Shown here piece after piece: positions 1 through 8,294 of a DNA stretch of 43,907 nucleotides (positions within the stretch are counted from its first letter, which is position 1; the number at the start of each line of letters is the position of its first letter). Both the position numbers and the translations under genes were made by a program. This DNA comes from Flavobacteriales bacterium. Lineage in GTDB: Bacteria > Bacteroidota > Bacteroidia > Flavobacteriales_D > Crocinitomicaceae. Below the pieces are notes generated by a model. The model worked only from the letters and a program-made list of their open reading frames with translations, ran no database searches and was not told where the DNA came from. Where the stretch lies: contig CANGIC010000002.1 in assembly GCA_947453795.1 (NCBI GenBank), forward strand, positions 1 to 43,907, given 5' to 3'.

Positions 1-153
1 AATCGTTTTTTTCATGCTACTTAAACCCACTAAAACTTAAAAAGTAACAAGCGTTACATGGTTTTAACTGAAATTAACAATTCAAAGGAGAATTACCAAT
101 GACGAATTACGAATGAGGATTTACAAGTTAAGCATGAGGATAAGCAATTTTTC

Positions 154-174
154 ATTCTTAATTCTTAATTCTTA
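154..174. repeat. Heptanucleotide tandem array (ATTCTTA)x3
   Basis: Three perfect copies of ATTCTTA stand next to the 3' end of the ppx gene. The upstream bases 100-120 carry looser ATTACGA/ATGAGGA heptads, and a small GTAAC-aagc-GTTAC hairpin lies near position 48. This is one of several period-7 arrays in the window. Function unknown; it is a repeat by direct reading. Confidence 0.8.
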
Positions 175-187
175 ATTTTTCAATCTC

Positions 188-1066
188 TCACCCTCCATAC
201 CCTTGATGCATCTTCAAGATCATGCCGTCAGAAAGTCCAACTTTGGGGACGAATAGCTCCGAACAACCAAGTTGATTGAGGATAAACAAATATATTTCCA
301 TGGCAGGAACAATCACATCCGCACGATCGGGCTTGAGCTGAAACAATTCAACACGCTTTTTAACGGACAATGGTTCCAATTGATCATGCAAGGCCTGAAT
401 ATCAAGGACACTAACGGATTCATTTTGTTTGGCGCCAAGGATTTTATGAATTTTATTGATGTTACCACCTGTCCCAAAAATTTGGTGTGGTCGAGTCATA
501 TCGACATTTTCATCGATCCAATCGTGCAAAAGATCCCATACAGCGGCATCTACCTTTCCTTTCAATGCGCGCAGTGTCCCGATTTCAAACGAACGCGAAG
601 AAATCAGATGGCCATTTTCGAAGATGCTTACTTCTGTACTTCCTCCCCCAACGTCGATCACAATAAACGGAATCTCCCGGTCAATGTCCAACACCTCAAA
701 ATTTCCAAAAATTAAATCGGCTTCCTCCTGTCCGCTAATTATTTCAATGGTTACGCCCGTTTCTTTTTGAATCTTTTGCAGAATTTTATCTGCATTCTTC
801 GCTTCACGCATAGCTGAGGTCGCAACTGCGCGCAAGGAATGAACCTCGAAAATTTCACTAATCAATCGAAAGGCCTGAATGGTCTTCACGAAGTCATTGC
901 CCTTCTTTTTTGAGATATTCCCTTTATCGAAAACATCTTCACCTAGACGCAACGGAATTCGTGTGTAAGAAACCTTTTTGACATACAAACGCTGCTTATT
1001 CTTGTCCACTTCTCCTACGAGAAGTCGCGCTGCATTCGTTCCTATATCAATTGCTCCAAATTTCAT
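188..1066 (-). CDS. ppx: Exopolyphosphatase / Ppx-GppA family phosphatase
   Basis: Predicted to remove terminal phosphates from inorganic polyphosphate or act on (p)ppGpp, in the cytoplasm. The 292-aa protein has the acetate/sugar-kinase/Hsp70/actin fold signatures of the family: an N-terminal phosphate loop (IDIGTNAARLL, residues about 6-17), a second phosphate motif (VIDVGGGSTEVS, about 136-147) and FGTGGNINKI near residue 197. It has the length of the short Ppx form and lacks the C-terminal HD domain of enterobacterial Ppx and GppA. The start is an ATG. The gene follows ppk1 on the same strand after 103 bp, so synthesis and breakdown of polyphosphate are encoded together. Ppx versus GppA activity cannot be told from sequence alone; the neighbour favours Ppx. 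Confidence 0.9.
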   Translation of the reverse strand: MKFGAIDIGTNAARLLVGEVDKNKQRLYVKKVSYTRIPLRLGEDVFDKGNISKKKGNDFVKTIQAFRLISEIFEVHSLRAVATSAMREAKNADKILQKIQKETGVTIEIISGQEEADLIFGNFEVLDIDREIPFIVIDVGGGSTEVSIFENGHLISSRSFEIGTLRALKGKVDAAVWDLLHDWIDENVDMTRPHQIFGTGGNINKIHKILGAKQNESVSVLDIQALHDQLEPLSVKKRVELFQLKPDRADVIVPAMEIYLFILNQLGCSELFVPKVGLSDGMILKMHQGYGG

Positions 1067-1169
1067 TTCCTTGTCAAATAAAGCGCAAAAATACAGAACT
1101 GAATGAAGGAAAATACCATTCGTTGAAAACTCTGCAAAGAATTAATGGATTGAGGAAGGGTGGTGAATT

Positions 1170-3218
1170 TTACTCTTGATCTACACTCCCCTCAGCAAGC
1201 CATTTAAAATGTTGGTAGATTTCCATTTGTGCATGAAAAGGCGGTAAATCTCTCTTGTGGTAGCTATTTAAAAAGTCTGCACTGATTAAACGTGCCTTTA
1301 CACTGCCTCGCCATTGGTAGTCGAAAAGTAAATCGAGTTCTTGCTGAATGAATACATCCGATACCTGTACCCCCACTTCGATGCGATTGTCTAAATTACG
1401 CTCCATGAAGTCAGCACTTGTGATGATGTAGGTCGGGTTGCCGTCATTTTGAAAAATCATAAAACGGCCGTGTTCCAAGTAGCGGTCAACAATACTTATT
1501 ACTGTAATGTTTTCGCTCAATCCTTTTTGTCCGGGAATTAAACAACAGATTCCTCGGATAATCATATCAATCTTTACTCCTGCTTTGCTCGCTTGATAGA
1601 GTTTTTCAATAATTTCTGGATCGGTAAGGTTATTCAATTTAATGCGCATCCCGGCGAACTTTCCTTTTTTCGCATGCTCAATCTCACGATTGATGAGCGC
1701 AAGTATTTTTCTACGCGTATTGAACGGCGAAACCAATAAGGTACGAAAAGCAGGACGCTCCAAATTATTTTCAAGGAGACGAAATACTTTTCTTACCTCC
1801 TGCGACACTTGCGTATTGCTGGTCAAAAGACACATATCCGAGTAAATACGGGAGGTTTTCTCATTAAAATTCCCCGTTCCCACATAGGTAATCAATTGTT
1901 CCTTTGTGCGGTTCATGCGGGTAATTTGAAGCAATTTCGAATGTACCTTCATGTTTGGAACACCATAAATGACTTTCACACCAAACTCTTTCAATCGATT
2001 GGCCCAGTACAAATTATTCTGCTCATCAAAGCGCGCTTGCAGCTCCATCACGACGACTACTTCTTTGCCATTGAATGCCGCAGAAAGAATAGCATTCATA
2101 ATGTCTGAATTGCGTGCTATGCGGTAGATATTGATTTTCACCGATTTTACCTTCGGATCGAGCGCCGCCTCACGCAATAAATCTGTGACATAGTCGAAAC
2201 GCTGGTAGGGAAAATGAAGGAGTACATCCTTCTTGAGTACCGTTGGGATTATTCCATGAGGGTGTTCCAAATCAGGATGAATAACAGGCGGCTGCGGTGC
2301 GTAAAGGAAATCTGGATTATTGAATTTCGGGAAGGAAATAAAATCTTTAAAATTGTGGTATCGACCACCTGGAATGGTATTCAATCCTTTCTTGAGGTGC
2401 AAGGACTGTAAGAGAAAATGCAGTAAATCATCCGGCATCTGGCTGTCGTACACAAAGCGCACTGGGGCACCTTTCTTCCGTTCCTTTAGACTATGTTCAA
2501 TTTTCTGAATAAAATTGGTCGACAAGTCATCGTCGATATCCAGCTCTGCATCACGGGTAAACTTAAAGGTATAGGCACTTATTTCATGCGGCTCGAAAAT
2601 GCTAAAAATTTCCTTTAGATGCGTACGAATGATGTCGTCGATAAGGATGATAAAAGACTTCTCTTCCCGATTAATGACTACAAAACGAGAAAGGTCACCA
2701 GGGATTTGAATGAGGGCATAGCGGATTTTCCCATGGCTGCAGAGCATTTTTACAGCCAGATAAATGGCGTAATCTCTCAGTTTTGGAAAATCTCTTTTTT
2801 TGTCCAGTACAATAGGAAATATCTCATGCTTCAATTCCGAATGAAAAAAATCGGACAAATGGCTCACCTGAGAATCCTCCACCTGTTTTTCATTGATGAG
2901 ATGAATGTTATTTTTCCGCAACTCTTCCACCAACACCACAAAAGTTTCCTCAAACTTGACTTGCTGCTGAAGCACAATTTCCCGAATGGTCTTGTATAGA
3001 TCTTCTGCTGTTCCTTCAAACCCATGAACCCTTTGTTTTTTCAACAGCATCATTCTCCGCACATTGGCCACACGAACCCGATAGAATTCATCCATATTGT
3101 TGGAGTATATGCCTAAAAATCGCACACGTTCAATCAATGGAACATTCGGATCCATGGCCTCTTGTAGCACGCGGTCGTTGAACGAAAGCCAGCTCAGTTC
3201 TCGGTTAATTGTATTCAC
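1170..3218 (-). CDS. ppk1: Polyphosphate kinase 1
   Basis: Reversibly transfers the gamma phosphate of ATP to polyphosphate. The 682-aa protein is full length for Ppk1 and shows the N-terminal, head, C1 and C2 regions. The N-terminal signature is INRELSWLSFNDRVL. The autophosphorylated histidine is in NMKVHSKLL (His about 426, equivalent to E. coli His435). The second catalytic histidine is in YLEHGRFMIF (His about 583). GTGNFNEKTSRIYSD and FMERNLDNRIEV are further family blocks. The start is a GTG; an in-frame TGA lies two codons upstream, so no earlier start is possible, and the conserved N-terminus begins at once. It is followed by ppx on the same strand. Confidence 0.96.
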   Translation of the reverse strand: MNTINRELSWLSFNDRVLQEAMDPNVPLIERVRFLGIYSNNMDEFYRVRVANVRRMMLLKKQRVHGFEGTAEDLYKTIREIVLQQQVKFEETFVVLVEELRKNNIHLINEKQVEDSQVSHLSDFFHSELKHEIFPIVLDKKRDFPKLRDYAIYLAVKMLCSHGKIRYALIQIPGDLSRFVVINREEKSFIILIDDIIRTHLKEIFSIFEPHEISAYTFKFTRDAELDIDDDLSTNFIQKIEHSLKERKKGAPVRFVYDSQMPDDLLHFLLQSLHLKKGLNTIPGGRYHNFKDFISFPKFNNPDFLYAPQPPVIHPDLEHPHGIIPTVLKKDVLLHFPYQRFDYVTDLLREAALDPKVKSVKINIYRIARNSDIMNAILSAAFNGKEVVVVMELQARFDEQNNLYWANRLKEFGVKVIYGVPNMKVHSKLLQITRMNRTKEQLITYVGTGNFNEKTSRIYSDMCLLTSNTQVSQEVRKVFRLLENNLERPAFRTLLVSPFNTRRKILALINREIEHAKKGKFAGMRIKLNNLTDPEIIEKLYQASKAGVKIDMIIRGICCLIPGQKGLSENITVISIVDRYLEHGRFMIFQNDGNPTYIITSADFMERNLDNRIEVGVQVSDVFIQQELDLLFDYQWRGSVKARLISADFLNSYHKRDLPPFHAQMEIYQHFKWLAEGSVDQE

Positions 3219-3359
3219 AATTCAAAATTGGTCATTTGAAATGAAGTGGAAGGTAAAATTGAGATTAAAAAAATGTGAAGACTCGTGTTGCGGGTTATGA
3301 GTGATGAGTGACGAATTACCAATTTGGCCCTTCGAAGAACAATCGAGTCTTTCAGCAAA

Positions 3360-3409
3360 GCGGTCTTTTGTCTATCAGTCTGCTTTGGCAGGCGGTCTTT
3401 TGTCTATCA
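3360..3409. repeat. 18-bp direct repeat, period 32 bp
   Basis: GCGGTCTTTTGTCTATCA occurs at 3360-3377 and again at 3392-3409, in the gap between ppk1 and the tRNA-Val terminator. The bases just upstream (about 3300-3320) carry a GACGAATTACC segment also found near 100 and 37233. No coding potential is seen. Confidence 0.75.
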
Positions 3410-3430
3410 AAGGGTAAAGAGCGAAGAAAA

Positions 3431-3462
3431 ACAGAGTGGAGTGAACCGCTCTCACTCTGTTT
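3431..3462 (-). terminator. Rho-independent terminator of tRNA-Val
   Basis: On the minus strand AACAGAGTG and CACTCTGTT form a 9-bp stem followed by TTTTTCTT, a few bases after the tRNA 3' end. This is a typical intrinsic terminator for the single tRNA transcript. Confidence 0.8.
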
Positions 3463-3464
3463 TG

Positions 3465-3539
3465 TGGGTAATACTGGATTCGAACCAGTGACCCCTGCCC
3501 TGTCAAGGCAGTACTCTAAACCAACTGAGCTAATTACCC
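3465..3539 (-). tRNA. tRNA-Val (anticodon GAC)
   Basis: On the minus strand the sequence folds as a standard cloverleaf. The acceptor stem is GGGTAAT/ATTACCC, the D-arm contains AGCTCAGTTGG, the anticodon arm is CTGCC-TTGACAG-GGCAG with anticodon GAC (plus-strand 3502-3504), and the T-arm contains GGTTCGAATCC. The discriminator base is A and the CCA end is not encoded. The anticodon reads GUC/GUU valine codons. It is a stand-alone gene with its own terminator. Confidence 0.96.
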
Positions 3540-3678
3540 GGGAACACAAAGGTAGAAAAGATCAGCAGGAAACCAACCTTTTCAAATTCGACAACGCCCT
3601 TGTTTGAATAGTTTCCCTGCCTTCACAAGACGCTTTAATCTGAAAAACGCGTATTTTCATCAAAAAATTCATTGTGTT

Positions 3679-4377
3679 ATGCGCTTCATCATCTTCATTC
3701 TGTGCCTCACTTCCTCTATTGTTTCTCTTGCACAGAAATCTTTTCAAGTAAAAGTAGTCGTACGTTCCATTGATGGAATTCCTTTAGAGAACATCTCAAT
3801 AACGTCAATGAACGGTACATCAGTCATTGGAAATAAAACAGATGTGAATGGAATCTGCAATTTAGTTTTATCCCAAAAATCCTTTTCGATAACAGCTCAA
3901 GATGAAACGGAAAATTATGCCTCCACCATGGTACCTGTTTCTCTCAACAAAGCGGAAAACTGCTTCGTAAATATTGAGATGGTTCCCGGTGCTAAAATGA
4001 ATTTGGAACGGCTAAAGCTGGATGATATTAAATATGGGAAAGCGGATTCAATAGGAAATAAACCTTGTAGCGATACCAATTTTGTTGAGGCCAGTTATCC
4101 CGGTGGCAACGAAGGTTTAATGAAGTACATCAGAGAAACCATTCGCTATCCAGAAGTCAGCTTGGATAGAAATGAATCAGGTAGAGTCTATCTTTCATTC
4201 ATTATTGAAACAGATGGGAACCTTTCTCATGTGAAGGTCGTTCGCGGCGTGTCACCTGAACTTGACCAAGAGGCAATGCGCGTGTTTGTCAAATCGCCAA
4301 AATGGGTGCCCGCTGTTTGCAATGGAACAGTAGTCCGAAGTAGTTACAAAATTCCAATAACTTTCAGTTTACAATAA
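3679..4377 (+). CDS. Secreted/periplasmic protein with TonB C-terminal domain
   Basis: A 232-aa protein. The ORF-track start (3604) is a TTG; the ATG at 3679 gives a clean signal peptide (MRFIIFILCLTSSIVSLAQ) and was chosen. Residues about 22-95 resemble the carboxypeptidase-regulatory-like beta-sandwich (GIPLENISITSMNG). The C-terminal 90 residues are a TonB_C domain: YPGGNEGLMKYIRETIRYP, GRVYLSFIIETDGNLSHVKVV, LDQEAMRVFVKSPKWVPA. In this phylum such proteins are often called energy transducer TonB, but there is no N-terminal TM anchor plus Pro-rich linker, so a role in outer-membrane transport is unproven. It may be cotranscribed with the next gene (10 bp gap). Confidence 0.75.
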   Translation: MRFIIFILCLTSSIVSLAQKSFQVKVVVRSIDGIPLENISITSMNGTSVIGNKTDVNGICNLVLSQKSFSITAQDETENYASTMVPVSLNKAENCFVNIEMVPGAKMNLERLKLDDIKYGKADSIGNKPCSDTNFVEASYPGGNEGLMKYIRETIRYPEVSLDRNESGRVYLSFIIETDGNLSHVKVVRGVSPELDQEAMRVFVKSPKWVPAVCNGTVVRSSYKIPITFSLQ

Positions 4378-4387
4378 ATCTATTCTG

Positions 4388-5218
4388 ATGAAATTCATTT
4401 CTTTCTTTTCTTTTTTATTGTCTATAATAACGAGTTCATTTGCTTATTCCCAAGACTATCTCAATCCCTACAATGGATTCGCGAAAGGTGATACGGTATA
4501 TGCCTTCCACGACAATATCCCTATGTTTTCCAGTCCAAACACGATGTCAAAATTAGTGGCGGAGATCAGATTAAATCAAGTGATTACCATTGCCTCAGCA
4601 CGCGAACAGGATTTCTCCATTGCATACAATTCGAACGAGTTTCTCCATGTCAACTTTAAAGGCAAAAAGGGATTCATTCAGCGAAAACATCTCGCCGCAA
4701 AACAGTTGATCCATGCACCAAGTAAGTCCATCATGCTTTTTCAATTTGCGTTGAATGCAGACCGTCAATACGATTTGAACTACAGCGAATACAGCGGGAA
4801 TGAACTTGTCCAAACAATGCCCTTGACCATGTACAGCAATGCCTGTAATGTTTCTTTGGAAGACACGCATGGACTGGATAGTGTTACCGCATTCCTCGTT
4901 GTGGACCATTTCGCCGAGGCCTGTGGAGTCAATGGAGGCCTTGATTATTACACATGGAATTCGGGTGAATTGTCTTTGATGGCTACACTTTTTGAGGTGG
5001 GAGATGGCGGAGTGTATTCCTTGCAAGAACGGCTTGTATTCCCCACAGATCCTGGAGGATTACCTGATAAAGTGATTTTTGAGGCGTCCGAAGAAAATGT
5101 GTATGACGAAGAAACGGAATGGATTTCCACCTTGAATACACGAAGAGTTTATCAATGGGTGTATGGGAATTTGTACCCAGAATTTAAAAAATCGTTTGAG
5201 GAGGAAGTTGAAGAGTAA
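4388..5218 (+). CDS. Secreted SH3-like domain protein, unknown function
   Basis: A 276-aa protein with a signal peptide (about residues 1-21, ending SFAYSQ). Residues about 30-105 look like a bacterial SH3 fold (GDTVYAFHDNIPMFSSPN, IRLNQVITI, FLHVNFKGKKGFIQRKHL), which usually binds peptidoglycan or protein ligands. The C-terminal half (VTAFLVVDHFAEACG, FEVGDGGVYSLQERLVFPTD) has no family I recognise. The tail is acidic. It lies 10 bp after the TonB_C gene and 19 bp before the next small secreted protein, suggesting a three-gene transcription unit. Confidence 0.65.
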   Translation: MKFISFFSFLLSIITSSFAYSQDYLNPYNGFAKGDTVYAFHDNIPMFSSPNTMSKLVAEIRLNQVITIASAREQDFSIAYNSNEFLHVNFKGKKGFIQRKHLAAKQLIHAPSKSIMLFQFALNADRQYDLNYSEYSGNELVQTMPLTMYSNACNVSLEDTHGLDSVTAFLVVDHFAEACGVNGGLDYYTWNSGELSLMATLFEVGDGGVYSLQERLVFPTDPGGLPDKVIFEASEENVYDEETEWISTLNTRRVYQWVYGNLYPEFKKSFEEEVEE

Positions 5219-5237
5219 CAGAATAGAACGAACGACG

Positions 5238-5624
5238 ATGAAAAGATTTATTTTGGCCTCTAGTATAATGGGCTTTATTATGTTTAGCAGCGCAACATCG
5301 CCCACTCACGAAGGCATGTGCAACATCAGCATTTCAAAAGCATACACACAAAATGTACTCGGCAAGAACATCGGGTATTATGTCGAATTCAAAAACAACG
5401 CTAGCCGCAGTGTTGATGCCTTAAAATGGAAAGCGACCTTTTACGATAATTTCAATGAGCAAAAGGGAGTGAGAGATGGATCTTGGAGCTCTGGAAATTT
5501 CATTTCACCCATTGCGCCAAAATCGACCGCCATAGATTTAGAAAGTAACTGGGTAAATGACGCCACAAAAGTGAGAATTACCATCACCAAGGTGCATTTC
5601 ACTGATGGCATGACCTGCGATTAA
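5238..5624 (+). CDS. Small secreted protein, unknown function
   Basis: A 128-aa product. The track ORF begins at 5163 inside the previous gene; the ATG at 5238 starts a signal peptide (MKRFILASSIMGFIMFSSATS) and was chosen. The mature part is a predicted all-beta domain of about 105 residues (NIGYYVEFKNNASRSVDALKWKATFYDNF), which resembles small Ig-like modules seen in secreted proteins, with two cysteines (CNIS and the C-terminal TCD) that could form a disulfide. The stop overlaps the stop of the convergent next gene by 4 bp. Function unknown. Confidence 0.65.
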   Translation: MKRFILASSIMGFIMFSSATSPTHEGMCNISISKAYTQNVLGKNIGYYVEFKNNASRSVDALKWKATFYDNFNEQKGVRDGSWSSGNFISPIAPKSTAIDLESNWVNDATKVRITITKVHFTDGMTCD

Positions 5625-5914
5625 TTCTTCTTTCGAGGAGCAGATTTCTTGCGCATACTTGGCATTGAAGTAGGTTGATTTCTCAGTTCTTCTAAAATAG
5701 GAGAACTATTGAATTTAAGGAATTGTTTCATAATATGATTGGTCAATTCCTCCTTATTGTCAAGTAAGTCATTAAGCTCAAATTCTTTATCATCGCGATT
5801 TAAAATCAACAGGTTGACAAAATCCTCAGCAACAGCCAAACGCATCGATATCAATAAGATATCATTGTATTTACGAATCAGCTCTGTGATTTTCTCTTCT
5901 TGTTGGGAGGTCAT
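5621..5914 (-). CDS. Hypothetical protein, helical with basic tail
   Basis: A 97-aa protein if started at the ATG at 5914; the track start at 5959 is a TTG. The body is predicted helical (QQEEKITELIRKYNDILLIS, DLLDNKEELTNHIMKQFLKF) and the tail is strongly basic (MRKKSAPRKKN). I do not recognise a family. It is convergent with the preceding gene, overlapping at the stops. Confidence 0.5.
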   Translation of the reverse strand: MTSQQEEKITELIRKYNDILLISMRLAVAEDFVNLLILNRDDKEFELNDLLDNKEELTNHIMKQFLKFNSSPILEELRNQPTSMPSMRKKSAPRKKN

Positions 5915-6106
5915 GTAGTGTGCTTTTGCAGATGACTTCAAAGATACACTGCATTGCAATTTCAGCGATAAAAAGTTGTCAACATCGACTAGGAAGCAGG
6001 TAATTTTTATTGAATTTTCAGGGATAAAAAACCGGTAAATAAAATACGTGTCGATTGTCGAAGTAGAGACTGAAAAAGAACAAAATCCACCGACTGATCA
6101 ACTACC

Positions 6107-6118
6107 GACTGATCAGTC
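6107..6118. promoter_or_regulatory. 12-bp perfect palindrome GACTGATCAGTC
   Basis: The palindrome is preceded 15 bp upstream by a partial copy (GACTGATCA, 6092-6100). It lies in the gap between two minus-strand small genes, just past the terminator of the upstream one. It could be an operator for a dimeric regulator or simply part of a repeat. Confidence 0.3.
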
Positions 6119-6127
6119 AAAAAAAAT

Positions 6128-6151
6128 GCCCTCGGGCCGGAATCCGAGGGC
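6128..6151 (-). terminator. Rho-independent terminator of the 6159-6569 gene
   Basis: GCCCTCGG/CCGAGGGC forms an 8-bp GC-rich stem with an 8-nt loop. On the minus strand it is followed by ATTTTTTTTG, and it starts 7 bp past the stop of the minus-strand gene. Confidence 0.88.
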
Positions 6152-6158
6152 AAAACCA

Positions 6159-6569
6159 TTAAACTTCAAATGCTAAAACAAACCGAATCGAGTGATGGTC
6201 ACATTTTTTCAATTTAAACATTAACCAATTAAACCGATCTAACTCCACTTCGTCAACTTTCTTTTTTGAGGTCCGAAAATCTTCTCTCAAAGCGTAATCA
6301 GAAGTCAAAATCTCAAGGATTTTAATGTTTGAGTCAGTGCCAGAAATCAACATCAATTTCCCTGGGGTAGTAGGAATCTTTTGTAGAATTTTTTTATAAA
6401 GCGCTAATTGACCTTCAAGATCCTCTTTATATGCGTACTTTTTTTTCTTTTTTGAAGTTAATTCCTCTGGGACAAGGATTTCTTCGTTCGACTCTTGAAG
6501 CTCATAACGCTTCTTTTTCAATTCAAAATTAGGAATACCACAATCAACCAATCTTACAGCCATAGACAT
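6159..6569 (-). CDS. Hypothetical protein with lysine-rich linker
   Basis: 136 aa from the ATG at 6569; the track start (6680) is a TTG in a low-complexity A-rich leader. The N-terminal part (MSMAVRLVDCGIPNFELKKK) leads into a charged linker with a KKKKK run near residue 38 and then a mixed alpha/beta part (GKLMLISGTDSNIKILEILT). No family is recognised. A strong terminator directly follows it, which supports it as a real transcription unit. Confidence 0.5.
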   Translation of the reverse strand: MSMAVRLVDCGIPNFELKKKRYELQESNEEILVPEELTSKKKKKYAYKEDLEGQLALYKKILQKIPTTPGKLMLISGTDSNIKILEILTSDYALREDFRTSKKKVDEVELDRFNWLMFKLKKCDHHSIRFVLAFEV

Positions 6570-6756
6570 ACATCGTTTAAGTGAAACAAAAAAAAGAAAA
6601 CAAGAAACAAAGAACTTAATACCAGATTCCGGTTTCTGGTCAAGCGTTATCCTTACGCATCCTTGTTTAATAAATAACAATATTTATCAAAAACATTAAA
6701 AATAGTTAGAATTATGTCCCACAGTCGTATGTCAAGTGTTCTTTAAACACTGAGCT

Positions 6757-7080
6757 ATGATTCCTATATATCTCCTTATTCTTGCTGCATTCGCGACACG
6801 CTATATCGCATGGAGGTTATTCATGAAAAAAGTTGCGCTGATTTGCCATCGATACGATCTCACTTATGTGTTTGAGGACAGTCATGTAACTGAGTTAAAC
6901 CTCAAAAGGAAAGATCCAGGCGGTTATATTTTCTACTGCGAATGGTCGGCATACCACTTTTTCTATCTCAAAGGACCAAACCCTTACGACATTTTAGTCT
7001 CGTTTAAAGCGTATCGTATTGAAAATTTTTATTCGGCAAATGCGATTGAGAAACTTCGCGCATTGAATGCTGTGGCGTAA
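6757..7080 (+). CDS. Small membrane-anchored hypothetical protein
   Basis: A 107-aa product from an ATG. Residues 1-20 (MIPIYLLILAAFATRYIAWR) form a hydrophobic N-terminal segment, followed by a small soluble domain with many aromatic residues (YIFYCEWSAYHFFYLKGPNPY). A short AGTGTT/AACACT inverted repeat lies 5 bp upstream of the start. It is convergent with the next gene. No family recognised. Confidence 0.5.
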   Translation: MIPIYLLILAAFATRYIAWRLFMKKVALICHRYDLTYVFEDSHVTELNLKRKDPGGYIFYCEWSAYHFFYLKGPNPYDILVSFKAYRIENFYSANAIEKLRALNAVA

Positions 7081-7093
7081 TTCATTCATTTTT

Positions 7094-7489
7094 TTAGATA
7101 GTTACCCGATACACATCTGTTTTGTTTCGGGAAATATCTGGAACGATAAATCCGCCGGGTTCAGGAATTTCCTCTTTTAAAGTGAATGATTTACATCCTT
7201 TAGGCAGACCTTTAAAGATGAGGGTGAAGTTATACACGCCATTGTGGAAGATCCTAGTCCATTGTGGTGCGAGTGAAATTCCATCCCAATGCACCAACTG
7301 AATTCTTTGTCCGTCATCACATATGAGGTAGGTCGTTTTCCAAATGCGAACTCCCATTCCGAATTCACAGGGAATAGAGCAATGAACAATCACTTGACGT
7401 TCCTCTTCGATTTTCGGTTTCACCGAAATCTTTATTTTGGTTTTGGGTTTTGCGACAAGGGTGTCTGTATCTGACATTTGGAAACTCAT
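7094..7489 (-). CDS. Small beta-rich protein, family member 1 of 3
   Basis: 131 aa from the ATG at 7489; the track start is a TTG. After a charged leader rich in Lys, the domain reads MGVRIWKTTYLICDDGQRIQ, then DGISLAP, then FTLIFKGLPKGCKSFTLKEE. The same order of blocks (xIxxxxTYxxxxxGxxxxL, GIxxxP, (Y/F)xLxFxxLPKG, IxE) recurs in the products of 10160-10612 and 11863-12342, so I read the three as divergent paralogs of one predicted beta-sandwich domain common in Bacteroidota. No signal peptide is seen, so it is probably cytoplasmic. Function unknown. Confidence 0.6.
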   Translation of the reverse strand: MSFQMSDTDTLVAKPKTKIKISVKPKIEEERQVIVHCSIPCEFGMGVRIWKTTYLICDDGQRIQLVHWDGISLAPQWTRIFHNGVYNFTLIFKGLPKGCKSFTLKEEIPEPGGFIVPDISRNKTDVYRVTI

Positions 7490-7764
7490 GACATGTATTT
7501 TAAGCAAAATACAACGAAATAGCGGTTTTACCTCATGTTGGATGGACTATTTGAGAAGAAAAAAAGAGATGCCGCTCACTTCCAGGCAAAATAATTCAGA
7601 TATATGTGTCTTGAATGTGTGCTTTATGAATCGTGAAACCTTGAATCTTGAATTTCGGATCTAATTAAAGTAATCGAAATACATCATCTGTGATCGTCGA
7701 TGAATAGATGGCACCTGACTTATTTTGGGCTTTCGGCAAACGACTTCTCTAAAAAAGGAGAGTG

Positions 7765-8193
7765 TTATATTTGAGTCGAATAGTTGAATTTATCCAATAC
7801 CTCTTGAAGTGACTCTATTTCTTGCTGTGTAGCTTCCGTGAGTGAGTCTATTTGTTCAACCGGAAGTATGGCAATGCGTCTTGTTACTGTGCCATCGTAT
7901 TTATCGTGTACTGGACCTTCAGAGGTATTCAGGAATTTCAATTTGAGTGCTTTATTTTTTAATTCAGACATGAGAAAAATTTCACGGCGTACTGGTGCGG
8001 AAGCGTTGTGTATGCGTGTCTTTAAGTCAGTCAAGGCGTCAATCTCGGCCTCTATTGTAGCCATGAGTTCAACGGGGTCATAAGACCGTCTGTTTCCTTC
8101 AAGCACCGAATTGTTTTTATTCAATCGGTCCCAAAGTGTGTGTAGCAATGCTACTTTCTTGTTCTTTAGTTTAAGCGCTTGCGCAATCGTCAT
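7765..8193 (-). CDS. Helical protein resembling the DIP1984 family
   Basis: 142 aa, ATG start. The order of features matches DIP1984-like proteins: an N-terminal helix (MTIAQALKLKNKKVALLHTL), a NNSVLEGNRRSYDPVEL block, a central helix pair ending TRIHNASAPVR, and a C-terminal helix (SLTEATQQEIESLQEVLDKF). The molecular role of that family is not established. It is followed by the beta-rich gene at 7094 after 275 bp on the same strand. The gap contains two CTTGAAT heptads near 7640 and no obvious gene. Confidence 0.5.
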   Translation of the reverse strand: MTIAQALKLKNKKVALLHTLWDRLNKNNSVLEGNRRSYDPVELMATIEAEIDALTDLKTRIHNASAPVRREIFLMSELKNKALKLKFLNTSEGPVHDKYDGTVTRRIAILPVEQIDSLTEATQQEIESLQEVLDKFNYSTQI

Positions 8194-8249
8194 AGATCTA
8201 TAAATTATTAGTGGTTACAAAGTTTAATTTGGGGTAAAAGTTGGCCCCG

Positions 8250-8270
8250 TGGGCGATATTTCATCGCCCA
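8250..8270 (-). terminator. Hairpin after the ECF sigma gene
   Basis: TGGGCGAT/ATCGCCCA forms a perfect 8-bp stem with a 5-nt loop, 24 bp past the sigma factor stop on the minus strand. A short AACTTTT follows after about 10 nt, so it may terminate or attenuate between the sigma gene and the helical-protein gene. Confidence 0.5.
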
Positions 8271-8294
8271 ACAGTGACCACAGCTTCAGGTTAG

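Noticed and set aside
272-770. Plus-strand ORFs opposite ppx
   Set aside because: They are shadows of the well-supported ppx gene on the minus strand.
3308-3607. 99-aa ORF on the plus strand across the tRNA
   Set aside because: It is antisense to tRNA-Val and its terminator; the open frame is incidental.
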